Below, one piece after another: positions 8,980 through 17,859 of a stretch of 64,000 nucleotides of DNA. Position numbers and translations under genes: made by a program. The notes beneath the pieces were generated by a model. The model saw only the letters and a program-made list of their open reading frames with translations, searched no databases and was not told the origin of the DNA. Positions within the stretch are counted from its first letter, which is position 1, and each line of letters opens with the position of its first letter. The stretch comes from Polystyrenella longa (GTDB lineage Bacteria > Planctomycetota > Planctomycetia > Planctomycetales > Planctomycetaceae): positions 347,211-411,210 of the forward strand of contig NZ_CP036281.1 of assembly GCF_007750395.1 (NCBI RefSeq). Reading direction: 5' to 3'.

Positions 8980-10899
8980 CTATTCCGCAAGTCGTCGGAG
9001 GTCGGCAATATCAAAATGCTGCAGCAGACCAAAACAGAATATTTCCGGAGCCTGCGAGACTTGCATGTTATTGACGAAGATCTCTTTCAGCGTTTCAAAC
9101 GAGTCGTCGGTGGTTAGCTGATCCACCAACGTCGGGGCGAGGGCAGCGGTGGTGAGGGCGACGAGGGAAGAACGGGGACCGACAGAATGCAGATGCAAAG
9201 GTGTGTCCTTCGCTGTATCTCGCGCCCATTTGATGGCACCCATTAACTGGCCGGATTGAATTCCCAGAGGACGTTCCCCCACACTGGAGACCAGCAAGGC
9301 GTACAACCCTGGACGTTGTGTTATTTTGGAATGGCCGAAGTAGAATGGATCGACAACCAGTACCCGATTTCCATCGGACAGGTGGGATTCGACCTGTGCC
9401 GCCAGTGAAGTTGAACCCAGTTCTGAGAGTAGCAACACCGTTGCTTTCGCGTTCTCTGTCGGGAATTCAATGACGGGAACGGTCCATTCGCTACCGAAAT
9501 TTAAGTGCCAGTAGATGGCAGCTCGTTCGTCGACAGTCGATTGCTCGACTTGAGTCCCGCTGTAAGGGTAGTCGTGAAACTTGATGACTTCGGCCAACCG
9601 GACGCGTTCACCGTCGACGTCGAGCGTTGGATCCTTTTGAGGCAAGTCCGCAGCAAGATCTTGTGCGAGGATGTTGAAGTCTCGGTTGTTCTCTGGTACC
9701 GGTACAATTAGATCGGCTTTGGAATGAAGTTCTGCGGCGCATTCTATTTCCACGGCGGAGTAACTACTGTCCTCGGGATAAAAGAAGTTACCAAACATTG
9801 CATACAATTGCTCGCGATTATCCCGGTCGAAATTATGGGTTCCCGGAACGATGTTAATGTGGCTCCGCAAGTTTTCGCCTTTGCCATACAGCTGATAAAG
9901 AGGTCTCGCGACTTGCAGCAGTGGGGGCAGTGCGTGCGAGGCTTTGAAACAGCATTGATCCTGATCGTTGTTGGTTAATAATGTCGGTCGCGGAGCACGC
10001 ATCGCTGTCAAGTGCAGGTAGTCGGCGATGGAAGCCATGTCGGTGGGAGTCTGTTCCGAATCGCCCAGATCCGAAGGAGCGTCAACACGAGTGAAGAAGC
10101 TGGAGTAACCGGCTACGGGGTTTGAGAGGGTAACTCGTTCGTCGAGGGAACTGATGTAAATCGTCTGCCATCCCCCTCCCGACAAACCGGCCACGGCGAC
10201 CCTTTCGGGATCGGTATGTTCATGGTTGAGGAGAATGTCGAGTCCCCGTTTCATCGAGAGATAGAAAGGGGCGAGTCCGCTTGTACCGCACAGGTCGATC
10301 TGGTTCATCCGGTAGTGCCCAAACCCGACTGTGTTCAATTGACCCATACCGACCCACTCGATGTTCAACGCCAACATGCCTCGCTTGGCCTGGTTGATAC
10401 AGCGGATCTGTTTGTATTCTGCCGCCTTGCCCAGGTCCCCTTCGTGACCATTCACGTTCATCACGACGGGGACTTTGCCTTCGAGTTTATTGGGCACATA
10501 GAGCAGCGCGGGGATCCACATCCCGGGAAGGGCTTCGTAGCGTAGTTTCTGGATTGTGTACTCCGGGCCACCTTCGATACTGTCGAGCCATTCGACTTGA
10601 AAGTCGGCGTCTCGCCACTCGGCCGCTTTACCTCGAAATACGACTTTGGAGAGGACTTCTTCCCGCAGGTGATCCCGGTATTCTTCCCAGGCGGCGATGT
10701 TGTCGATTTGCGGAAAGGGAGTGATGCGACTGCGGGTAAACTGTTTGACTTCGGCGAGGGGCAGGTTCGCATCGAAAGTCTGTTTGCTTAAGAGTTGTTC
10801 GACGGGACTGGGCTTAACCTCAGGTTGTTCGTCGGCGAAAACCGCTCCAGAAAACAGCGACAGGAAAACCAGCATCAACAGGGGGTATCGCGCAGGCAT
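8980..10899 (-). CDS. Secreted alpha/beta hydrolase, acetyl-xylan-esterase-like
   Basis: The 639-residue product begins with a signal peptide (residues 1-22, ending AVFA). An alpha/beta-hydrolase core follows with the nucleophile elbow GLSGGGW (Ser240) and an oxyanion-type NVNGHEGD stretch near 148-155; a catalytic His is expected in PGTHNFD. This resembles the large AXE1/dienelactone-hydrolase-like proteins frequent in planctomycetes, thought to remove acyl groups from plant or algal polysaccharides. A second, weaker hydrolase-like region covers about 430-620 (VLLLSELGSTS..., VLVVDPFYFG) and may be a degenerate repeat of the fold. GGAG lies 6 nt before the ATG. Substrate is not deducible. 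Confidence 0.8.
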   Translation of the reverse strand: MPARYPLLMLVFLSLFSGAVFADEQPEVKPSPVEQLLSKQTFDANLPLAEVKQFTRSRITPFPQIDNIAAWEEYRDHLREEVLSKVVFRGKAAEWRDADFQVEWLDSIEGGPEYTIQKLRYEALPGMWIPALLYVPNKLEGKVPVVMNVNGHEGDLGKAAEYKQIRCINQAKRGMLALNIEWVGMGQLNTVGFGHYRMNQIDLCGTSGLAPFYLSMKRGLDILLNHEHTDPERVAVAGLSGGGWQTIYISSLDERVTLSNPVAGYSSFFTRVDAPSDLGDSEQTPTDMASIADYLHLTAMRAPRPTLLTNNDQDQCCFKASHALPPLLQVARPLYQLYGKGENLRSHINIVPGTHNFDRDNREQLYAMFGNFFYPEDSSYSAVEIECAAELHSKADLIVPVPENNRDFNILAQDLAADLPQKDPTLDVDGERVRLAEVIKFHDYPYSGTQVEQSTVDERAAIYWHLNFGSEWTVPVIEFPTENAKATVLLLSELGSTSLAAQVESHLSDGNRVLVVDPFYFGHSKITQRPGLYALLVSSVGERPLGIQSGQLMGAIKWARDTAKDTPLHLHSVGPRSSLVALTTAALAPTLVDQLTTDDSFETLKEIFVNNMQVSQAPEIFCFGLLQHFDIADLRRLAE

Positions 10900-11118
10900 G
10901 GGTCTCTCCAGAACGAGGACGAGCTGAAAGAAAAGCAGGGATGGGACTCATTCCGCAATGCGATGAGGGCAAACATTGATCGTTCGGCGATCTGCAGCTG
11001 CATACACTCAGCGCGCGAGGTATTTATTGGGATCAAATACCAGCGTGGGAATGAGAATCCAATCAGTCCAGCGTAATAGAGACTCGTCAGAGATGCAATT
11101 CGGTCGTCGACAGGAGAT

Positions 11119-11158
11119 TGTCCCATTGACAGGACGGGCTGTCACTGTCGATGGGACA
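11119..11158 (-). terminator. Strong hairpin after the FHA/coiled-coil gene
   Basis: GTCCCATTGACAG (11120-11132) pairs with CTGTCGATGGGAC (11145-11157) over 13 positions with a single G-T pair. It lies 15 nt past the stop of the gene ending at 11173. An alternative inner stem GACAG/CTGTC exists within the loop. There is no T-run after it, so it is either a factor-dependent terminator or a 3' stabilising structure. Confidence 0.5.
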
Positions 11159-11172
11159 CTGCGATCCTTGTG

Positions 11173-12180
11173 TCAGGCGATTTTGCGGATGATGGGGGCG
11201 GGACCGGAGTCGCCCCCGATGAGTTCGCCGATGGTATCCAGCTTTTCGAGGATATCGTGTTGCTCGCGGAGTAACTTTTTGAAGGTGGTTTCCGCCCCTT
11301 TGGGGCTGGGAGCTTCGGATTTCGCGAATGATTGAACCTGATCGCACAGGTCTTCGACCAATTCGGACAGCTCTTCGACGAGGTAATGCAGTTCCTGTTC
11401 AATTGCCGGACTTTTTGTGGCAGCGACAGGCTCAACCTGATGCAGCGGGATGGTCGCCGGCGAAATTTTGCGGGCTTCTTCCTCAGAGACCTTTTTGACT
11501 GCCTTGAGCAAGTTCTGCAATCCGGACTTATGCTGTGTATCGAACTCTTCGACCTGTTGTTCTTCCTGTTCGAGCAATTCGATCAATTCGGCGGCTGTCA
11601 GTTCATTGAGTGGTTTTTGCATCAGGTTCTCCCGCTCCCGGACAGGCGTGGGCCTTCCAGGATTTGGTGACGTAGAGTTTTCAGGGTTCGAACATATCGA
11701 GGCAACGGGTGCTTCGGTGGAGGCCACAACAGGTGCAGCAGGCATCGGAACGGCAGACGTGGGTGCAGCGTTGGTCGCCATTGATATAGTGGCGGGCTGA
11801 GACGTGGTCGCAGGTTCCGCCATGGCGGCAGAGGAAGAGATCGCGCGTACGATCGTCCGCAAGCCAATATGAAGTGTGTCTTTATCAGAGAAATCGATCG
11901 GCTCGCCCGTCTTGCCATCGTTCAGCTGGCCATTGACCAACACGAGAGGAATGGCGACCGTCGGTGTCAGCCGAGGTCGGTTTTCACCATCCCAGCTGAT
12001 GGTGCAGTGCAGCAACGGAAGTTCGGCGATCTGAATTTCACAAGAGGGATCGGAACCAATCTTCACAGGGCTTCCCGGTTTCAGCGACGCAGATAGTTCG
12101 CGCGCATAGGAAAAGACTCGCAAGTGCAGGTGAGTGCCGGGCGAGTAGGGAGCCTGCTGATTCGAGGTAAGATCGTCCAT
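11173..12180 (-). CDS. FHA-like domain protein with C-terminal helical region
   Basis: The 335-residue product has an N-terminal FHA-like fold (about 18-115: VKIGSDPSCEIQI, LHCTISWDGENR, LVLVNGQLNDGK), less canonical than the FHA protein at 8289 because the SRxH and N-G-T/V core is weak. An Ala/Pro/Thr-rich linker follows (about 118-175), then a long charged helical region (about 180-335), likely coiled coil, with many Glu, Gln and Leu. The gene stands alone on the minus strand, with a strong hairpin after its stop. A scaffold role is inference; no enzymatic motif was seen. Confidence 0.7.
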   Translation of the reverse strand: MDDLTSNQQAPYSPGTHLHLRVFSYARELSASLKPGSPVKIGSDPSCEIQIAELPLLHCTISWDGENRPRLTPTVAIPLVLVNGQLNDGKTGEPIDFSDKDTLHIGLRTIVRAISSSAAMAEPATTSQPATISMATNAAPTSAVPMPAAPVVASTEAPVASICSNPENSTSPNPGRPTPVRERENLMQKPLNELTAAELIELLEQEEQQVEEFDTQHKSGLQNLLKAVKKVSEEEARKISPATIPLHQVEPVAATKSPAIEQELHYLVEELSELVEDLCDQVQSFAKSEAPSPKGAETTFKKLLREQHDILEKLDTIGELIGGDSGPAPIIRKIA

Positions 12181-12456
12181 GATATTTGAGTGTCCTCACC
12201 ACCGTGTGAGGAATAGCTGACCTGTTTTTTAAGGCCAGTTTCAGTCAGTCGACTGGAGTTCAGAGAACTAGGATTGGGTCAAACAGCTGTTTAATCAAAA
12301 ATCGACCCATCTCCCATGTGGGAATTACTCAAAATCCGTTAACAGGAAAAGAGCAGTCGAAATAAAATCGACCGTAAACGGATTTGAACTCACGAAAAAC
12401 GATTTGTTCAGTGGTCCATTCGCCGCAGGTGTATGCAGTTGAGAGGGAGGGAGTGC

Positions 12457-13608
12457 CTAATAGCGAATCTCACATCTTGGTAGACGCTCTCGCAATTTCA
12501 GGACGTGCTCTCGATTAATTCGCGTGTGATGCACCGAAAGTTCTCTCAGGTGCGTTAACTCCGCGAGCAGGTCAATGTGCGTGTTGTTAATTTCGGTCTC
12601 TTCAAAAATAATCGATCGAATTCGAGGCAATCTTTTAAGGGCTCTCAGGATGTCAGGGGTGATATCAGTCCCCGTCAGGTTCAGCTCCTGGAGTGATCGA
12701 AGCGGAGTCAGACTGCGAATTGTCTGCTCGTTTATTTTGGCATCGGCCAGGCCGAGAGCATAGAGTTCTCGATGCTTCGCAAGTGGTTTCCAGTCATCGG
12801 AGGTCGCCTGTGTTAAATCGGCTCCTCCTAGACTCAACTCGACTAATTCAGGAAGGTAACCGAGTACTTTCAAACTGTCGGAAGTGATTTGTGAATCCGC
12901 AAAATAGAGTCGCGTCAGGGTGGGGTATTGATCTTCTTTAATTAACGATTGCATTAAGGCGTCAGTGACAGGGAGTCCTGCCAGGTTCAATGTATGGAGT
13001 CGAGGATAGCGTTGAAGAAATCGAAGTCCATCGTCAGTGACTTTGGTATTACTGAGGTCGAGTTCTTCCAGCCTCGACCAATTTCCGACGATTCGCATTG
13101 CATCATCTTCGAGCAGGCTCCCTGCCGCGTTAAAGGATTCGATCTTTCGGCAGTCCTTCAGTAATGCCATAGAGCGTCCAGAGAAAGTATTGGTGACCGG
13201 TTTCGGGGGTTCATCTTTCCAGGAATAAATTATGGAATTGCCAGAAACGTCGAGTCTTTTCAGGGCCGAGAGATCCAAGTGGAATGATAATTTCTCTAAG
13301 GCGGCATCGCGACGAATATCTAATGAGATCGGGTGAAGCAAATAGTTTTGAATGAAGGTGTGGCTACCTAGAGTCCTCACGAGAAAAGAGGACGAAGTCA
13401 CGCCAAAACTGAGGGCTATATCTTGCTGTTTGTTGCTGTATAGACCACAACCTTCGTACTCGAAAAAAGAATTGACGAACTGCATGTCTTGCCGAACGTA
13501 ATGGTAGTGATTGATGAACCACAAGTGGTACACCATCAACGTTATCGGCAAGAAGGAGGCGAACGCCACGAGTATCTTTTTTTTGAGCAACCATTGTGAA
13601 GGTGACAT
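12457..13608 (-). CDS. Membrane-anchored leucine-rich repeat protein
   Basis: The 383-residue product has a hydrophobic anchor at about 11-30, then a non-repetitive part and a run of leucine-rich repeats from about residue 150 to the end (units such as LEELDLSNTKVTDDGLRFL, LHTLNLAGLPVTDALMQSL, LVELSLGGADLTQAT). The repeats match the cysteine-free type seen in many planctomycete surface proteins and probably form a solenoid for protein binding. It is followed upstream on the same strand by the heme-motif protein (33 bp gap), so an operon is possible. The partner is unknown. Confidence 0.75.
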   Translation of the reverse strand: MSPSQWLLKKKILVAFASFLPITLMVYHLWFINHYHYVRQDMQFVNSFFEYEGCGLYSNKQQDIALSFGVTSSSFLVRTLGSHTFIQNYLLHPISLDIRRDAALEKLSFHLDLSALKRLDVSGNSIIYSWKDEPPKPVTNTFSGRSMALLKDCRKIESFNAAGSLLEDDAMRIVGNWSRLEELDLSNTKVTDDGLRFLQRYPRLHTLNLAGLPVTDALMQSLIKEDQYPTLTRLYFADSQITSDSLKVLGYLPELVELSLGGADLTQATSDDWKPLAKHRELYALGLADAKINEQTIRSLTPLRSLQELNLTGTDITPDILRALKRLPRIRSIIFEETEINNTHIDLLAELTHLRELSVHHTRINREHVLKLRERLPRCEIRY

Positions 13609-13641
13609 GGGTGGCTAATCTCATCTTTCGTATGTCGTCAA

Positions 13642-14787
13642 TCAGTCCGTTTTAAGAGAGACCTTCGGTTGGTCGACGGCGCCGTACTTAATGAGCGCTG
13701 TCAGCGGGTAAAGGCTGCCACTGAAGGTGACGTAATGCCATTCATCGGTGTTAAGGGAACGGGTCCACCAGCGGCCTGATTCCCGTTGATTCGTGAGCAA
13801 CCAGTTTAACCCTTTTTGAACGCGAGGATCGCTGGCCGGCACGCCCGCTTCCTGTAGAACGAGCAGAGCGAGTCCCGATTGGTGTCCGTCACTGGCCGAA
13901 CGCTGTTCGTCAGTCTCGGCATTGAGTCGTTCGGCACGATTCCCTTTTCCCCATTTCTCCGGTTGTGAGAACGAACGAACGGACCAACCGCCATCGTCGT
14001 TCTGATGACTCAAGAGAAGTTCAATCAATTCCTTCTGTTTGGCTTCTTCGAGCAAGCCCGGGTATCGGGCCGAACTCCAGAGCAACAGGACGCGACCATA
14101 ATCGTGAGGGGGTTCGGTCCCACTCATATAGCTTTTGAGTTTTGTAATTCGAGTTTGCAGTTCGGAGTCATCTTTCACTGATTCCAACCAGCCCGGAGCG
14201 GTGGCGGTCGCGATCGTTGCGACGGAAGCGATCTGGTAGGGACTCGATTCCAGTGGAGGCCAGCAATCGGCGGAGGTCCAAGTGCCGTTCTCTTCTTCGA
14301 TCTCGAACATGAACCGTAACGCTTCGTCCGTTTCGGGAGAGAGTTCGCCCGTGACATGTTTATCCCACTCGGCCAGTCCAGCCGCGAGATAAACCACCGT
14401 GGCGGCGTTGGCACCGATTCTCAATTCTTTGCGGCTCATCTGTTTGTAATCGGCCAGTTCCGAAACAAAGAAGTCTCGCATTTCAGTTTTCGGTTTGCCC
14501 AGCAATTCTGACAGCGAAGGCCGGAGAACCATATACGAGCCGGTTGTATGACAACTGACACATCCATGGCTATTGGTCCAGGCGGTCGCCCCTTGGTCGA
14601 GATAGCCGGCCGCTTTCTCCAGCGAAAACTCCTTACGGATTGGTTCATCAGCCGAAGCAGGAGGAATCGTAATGCCTTCGAACTCGTACTGAGGTACTTT
14701 CTCTTCTTCCTCTGCAGCACTGGCATTGTTCAGCAGGAAGGGGCAGAAGGTAATCGTCAGCAGCAGACAGAATCGGGGCAAGATCAT
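13642..14787 (-). CDS. Secreted alpha/alpha-toroid (prenyltransferase/squalene-oxidase repeat) protein with one heme c motif
   Basis: The 381-residue product begins with a signal peptide (about 1-24, ending ASA). Residues 76-80 form a single CxxCH (GCVSCHTTG), the usual c-type heme attachment site. The rest is helical and contains QW-type repeats (for example HQNDDGGWSVRSF and LLTNQRESGRWWT) typical of the squalene cyclase/prenyltransferase alpha/alpha barrel. The DxDD catalytic motif of squalene-hopene cyclases is not seen, so cyclase activity is doubtful. The heme plus toroid pairing suggests a periplasmic electron-transfer or binding role (inference). Neighbours are the LRR protein and two membrane-anchored paralogues, all on the minus strand. 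Confidence 0.7.
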   Translation of the reverse strand: MILPRFCLLLTITFCPFLLNNASAAEEEEKVPQYEFEGITIPPASADEPIRKEFSLEKAAGYLDQGATAWTNSHGCVSCHTTGSYMVLRPSLSELLGKPKTEMRDFFVSELADYKQMSRKELRIGANAATVVYLAAGLAEWDKHVTGELSPETDEALRFMFEIEEENGTWTSADCWPPLESSPYQIASVATIATATAPGWLESVKDDSELQTRITKLKSYMSGTEPPHDYGRVLLLWSSARYPGLLEEAKQKELIELLLSHQNDDGGWSVRSFSQPEKWGKGNRAERLNAETDEQRSASDGHQSGLALLVLQEAGVPASDPRVQKGLNWLLTNQRESGRWWTRSLNTDEWHYVTFSGSLYPLTALIKYGAVDQPKVSLKTD

Positions 14788-14898
14788 AAGAAGGGCTTTC
14801 CAGATGTGGAACGACGAAAGGATTACTCTCCACGATACGCTTCGCTGAACGAAAGTTCAAACGAAAACGCCCCAGGTTCGTGCGAGAGTCGGTATTCA

Positions 14899-16257
14899 TC
14901 AGAACTCGGTCGGGTCTTCGCCGGGTGGATAAACGGTGATGTGTAACCACGTCTCGACGGGGCGAAGCAGGGCGTTGCCTTCTTCCAATCGATACTCAAT
15001 GGGCGATCCGGCCTGCTCTGGTTTTCCGGAGGCGACATCCCGGTTGCGAGGGACTTCCTCCAGGTACTGAGGAACAAGTTCCTCAAGACGGTCGGGGAAG
15101 TGCCCCTGTTCGCGGTGGTACAGGTGCAAGGCGACCATGCAGGTGGCCAGTTCTCGACGTGTATGGTCGCGGTCGGAGGCGATGAGGTATTGACGAATCG
15201 CAGGCAGAACGAGGTTGAACGTTCCTTGAGTAAAAGAGAGGCGATGGTAGGCCGAAACGAGATCCTGACTCTCGCTGTCACCGAAGTAGTTGAGATGACA
15301 TTGCATCGCAGAGGAATTTGGTTCCAGCCAGGCGGATAGATTGAATGAAAAACATTCGTGGTCGAATACTGCTGGACGTTCCCACGTCGGCCGGTCGACA
15401 GCGTCGAACCAATTGTTAAAGATTCGATTTAGAACCCGCCTTGAGATTTCGTCTTCACGCGTAATCGAGTTCATGATCGGTTTCTTACTCGTATTTTCCT
15501 CCAGCAGATTCCGCATCAGAAAATATTCCGACTTCAATCCATCCGAGACAGGAGGACAAGCCACGTTAAAATCTTTGAGGGACTTCAGCAAGGACCTTAA
15601 CTCTTCGGCTGACCACGATTCCTGTAGCAGCAGATGCGGAAGATTCTGCCAGTAGACGCTGTAAGAGGCGATTGCACACAATTGGGAAATCATCACGCCA
15701 TCGCGAAAGTGGAGGTTGATGTTGAGTAACTGTCGCTGCAACTCCAGGGCCTCGGTCGTTTGCCCTTCCCGTAATTGCGCTCTCATTCGCGAGATGATCA
15801 ATCCATTGAACGTGCGGGAACTCTGCGACACATCGAGGAGCGAATCGATCGAGAGCTCGCGGGGATGAACTTCATATCCCTGGGGCATCTCGCTGGTATT
15901 CAACCAGAGATCGAGCGCAGCGTCTGTCGAGGAAATATATTCCTGCTGCCGAGGAGACCGCTTTTCTTTGTAAACCGCACCGGTAGCTCTCACCGATTTG
16001 AATTTCGGATCTCTTTCTACCTCGATTAATAAATCACTCGCTTCCCGCAGAACATCAAAGGCGTTGTTCTCTATGCCATCATACTGCTGAAGATACCCCT
16101 CCACATCGAACGGTTCCCCGACATCAGGGATCGTATTCAACCGCCAGCTTCGCCAGCAGAAAATCGCGACGACGAAGAACAGGGTCATCGCTAACCCAAG
16201 CAACAGGATGTTGCGGAGAAGCTTACGGTTGGGGAGGTGTTTCAGGAGAGTTCTCAT
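14899..16257 (-). CDS. Membrane-anchored hypothetical protein, paralogue A
   Basis: The 452-residue product has a basic N-terminus, one membrane helix (about 17-38) and a stretch CWRSWRLNTIPDVGEPFDV that is nearly repeated in the next gene (16285). The large extracytoplasmic part is helical. The C-terminal 90 residues (LALHLY...GHFPDRLEELVPQYLEEVPR, then PIEYRLEEGNALL) resemble a pseudopilin-like end module found in planctomycete proteins. The ATG at 16257 is preferred over a TTG at 16281, which directly abuts an AGGAG. The function is unknown. The pair looks like a tandem duplication that has since diverged. Confidence 0.7.
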   Translation of the reverse strand: MRTLLKHLPNRKLLRNILLLGLAMTLFFVVAIFCWRSWRLNTIPDVGEPFDVEGYLQQYDGIENNAFDVLREASDLLIEVERDPKFKSVRATGAVYKEKRSPRQQEYISSTDAALDLWLNTSEMPQGYEVHPRELSIDSLLDVSQSSRTFNGLIISRMRAQLREGQTTEALELQRQLLNINLHFRDGVMISQLCAIASYSVYWQNLPHLLLQESWSAEELRSLLKSLKDFNVACPPVSDGLKSEYFLMRNLLEENTSKKPIMNSITREDEISRRVLNRIFNNWFDAVDRPTWERPAVFDHECFSFNLSAWLEPNSSAMQCHLNYFGDSESQDLVSAYHRLSFTQGTFNLVLPAIRQYLIASDRDHTRRELATCMVALHLYHREQGHFPDRLEELVPQYLEEVPRNRDVASGKPEQAGSPIEYRLEEGNALLRPVETWLHITVYPPGEDPTEF

Positions 16258-16284
16258 ACTGAAATATTGGGCATAGCCCAACTC

Positions 16285-17676
16285 CTAAAGATCGCTACCA
16301 GGAGGAGTGATTGTCGCTGCGTAATGTTTGTCGTGTGGCTTCAATGAAGCGGTATCATTTTCTAATGAGTATTCAACCGGGGTGCCGTCATTATAGTTCA
16401 GCGGGACGGATCGCAGATATTTCGGGACCAATTCATTCAAGGTTTCGGGGAATTGGTCATGGTCTCGATAATACAGGTGCAATGCGAGACGGGTTAAATA
16501 GAGTTCTTCTTTCATCTGGCTTCTTTTCCATGCGTTCAGAAGCGATTCCAGTGTATTGCTAATGAGAAGATTGAGTCGAATTTGCTGGGGATAAGAAGGG
16601 ATTTTCCAATAGTCAGTGATCTGGTCTGAGTTCGAGTCATCGAAGTACTCGAATTCTATTTCTGTTGTCATTCCCTCTTTGATTTCATTGATCGAACTTG
16701 GGGGCACGAAAATATCAAGGTGAAAAGTCTTGATGGGAGGTCGTTCGCTGGCTGGGAGATCACAATATCTTAGCCAGTTCGCGAAGAGTAGATTGAGCAA
16801 TCGACGAGTCGATTCGTCTTCATCGAGGATCCTTTGAGCTAAAACGGATTCGCTAACGGCGTAATATTCGATCAGAGCGGGGGCTGCCAGGTACTGATAT
16901 TTGAAATAGGTGGACACAGGAGGCTGGCGATCCTGGTGCCTCTCTAAGGCTGATTTCAGTTTCCATAAATGAGAAACAGGTATGTCCTGTTGATTGAGAA
17001 ATATTCCTAATCTGTCACCAATCACCACCGAGAGACTTGCTGTTGATGTTAGATAGTTCATTACATCATCATGGAGATAGGCTGAGTTTGTCGACAGAAA
17101 GTTAATGTACAACTTCTGTTGCTGGTCGAAATCGCTCCGTTCGATGGCATCGAGCAGACTCATTTCCGTTAACCGGGCGAGATCACGCTGAGCAAGTCTG
17201 ACTCTGTCGTGGTTGAATATGTTGTCGTAATAGACATCTAGTGAACGAAGAAGTCCCGGTCTCAGTTCTCCGACTCGGAACCAATCAGTCAGTATTGTTT
17301 GCGCATTACGGACATCCGTCTTAATGACAGGATCGGCAGCTTTCCAGGTCGGTACTTGAACGGTGTCATTGTAATAGCTGAACCACACATCCTCGTGCTT
17401 TTGGCAGAGAGCGTCCCATTGCTTACTCGCTTCAATCGTAATCCGCGCAATCTCTTCTCCGTCCCCTGTTTGATTCTTAAACGCCGCCACATCAAACGGT
17501 TCCCCGACATCGGGAATCGAATGCACCCGCCAGCTTCGCCAGCAGTAAAAACTGACAGTGACGAACACAGTGACAAACAGGAGTCCGGCGAACAGGATCT
17601 TGAGGAATCGGCTTTTGTAGAGCTTGGAAAGCACCGTTTCTGTCCTGTGAATGGAGGAGGGCGAAAAGTTTAGCAT
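16285..17676 (-). CDS. Membrane-anchored hypothetical protein, paralogue B
   Basis: The 463-residue product shares with the downstream gene a membrane helix (about 25-45), the CWRSWRVHSIPDVGEPFDV element and the C-terminal module (LALHLYYRDHDQFPETLNE, LVPKYLRSVPLN, PVEYSLENDTASLKP). Between these ends the two proteins have diverged strongly. The ATG at 17676 is the likely start; a TTG at 17706 would add ten residues. The gene is divergent from prs and its stop lies 27 bp before the start of paralogue A, so the two are probably co-transcribed. The role is unknown. Confidence 0.7.
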   Translation of the reverse strand: MLNFSPSSIHRTETVLSKLYKSRFLKILFAGLLFVTVFVTVSFYCWRSWRVHSIPDVGEPFDVAAFKNQTGDGEEIARITIEASKQWDALCQKHEDVWFSYYNDTVQVPTWKAADPVIKTDVRNAQTILTDWFRVGELRPGLLRSLDVYYDNIFNHDRVRLAQRDLARLTEMSLLDAIERSDFDQQQKLYINFLSTNSAYLHDDVMNYLTSTASLSVVIGDRLGIFLNQQDIPVSHLWKLKSALERHQDRQPPVSTYFKYQYLAAPALIEYYAVSESVLAQRILDEDESTRRLLNLLFANWLRYCDLPASERPPIKTFHLDIFVPPSSINEIKEGMTTEIEFEYFDDSNSDQITDYWKIPSYPQQIRLNLLISNTLESLLNAWKRSQMKEELYLTRLALHLYYRDHDQFPETLNELVPKYLRSVPLNYNDGTPVEYSLENDTASLKPHDKHYAATITPPGSDL

Positions 17677-17859
17677 ATCGTACCATGAAGAGACCCGTTG
17701 AGGCAAATGCGTTTTGGGTGTTGGGTTGTCTTCCCTTAGTTGGACGATATGATGAACAGTTCATGAAGAAACCGGCCGCGAACGCCGGATTTGCCTGCAT
17801 TGAACTGGTGCGTTTGTGCAGTTCCTGACCCCCATTCCGACTCGATAGACGGCCTCTGT

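Noticed and set aside
12370-12390. GTGAGTTCAAATCCG on the minus strand, similar to a tRNA T-loop
   Set aside because: No matching T-stem, D-arm, anticodon arm or acceptor stem around it.
17752-17764. Perfect palindrome ATGAAC-A-GTTCAT between paralogue B and prs
   Set aside because: A 6-bp inverted repeat around one base occurs by chance about 15 times in 64 kb. One copy in a divergent promoter region is not enough to call an operator.
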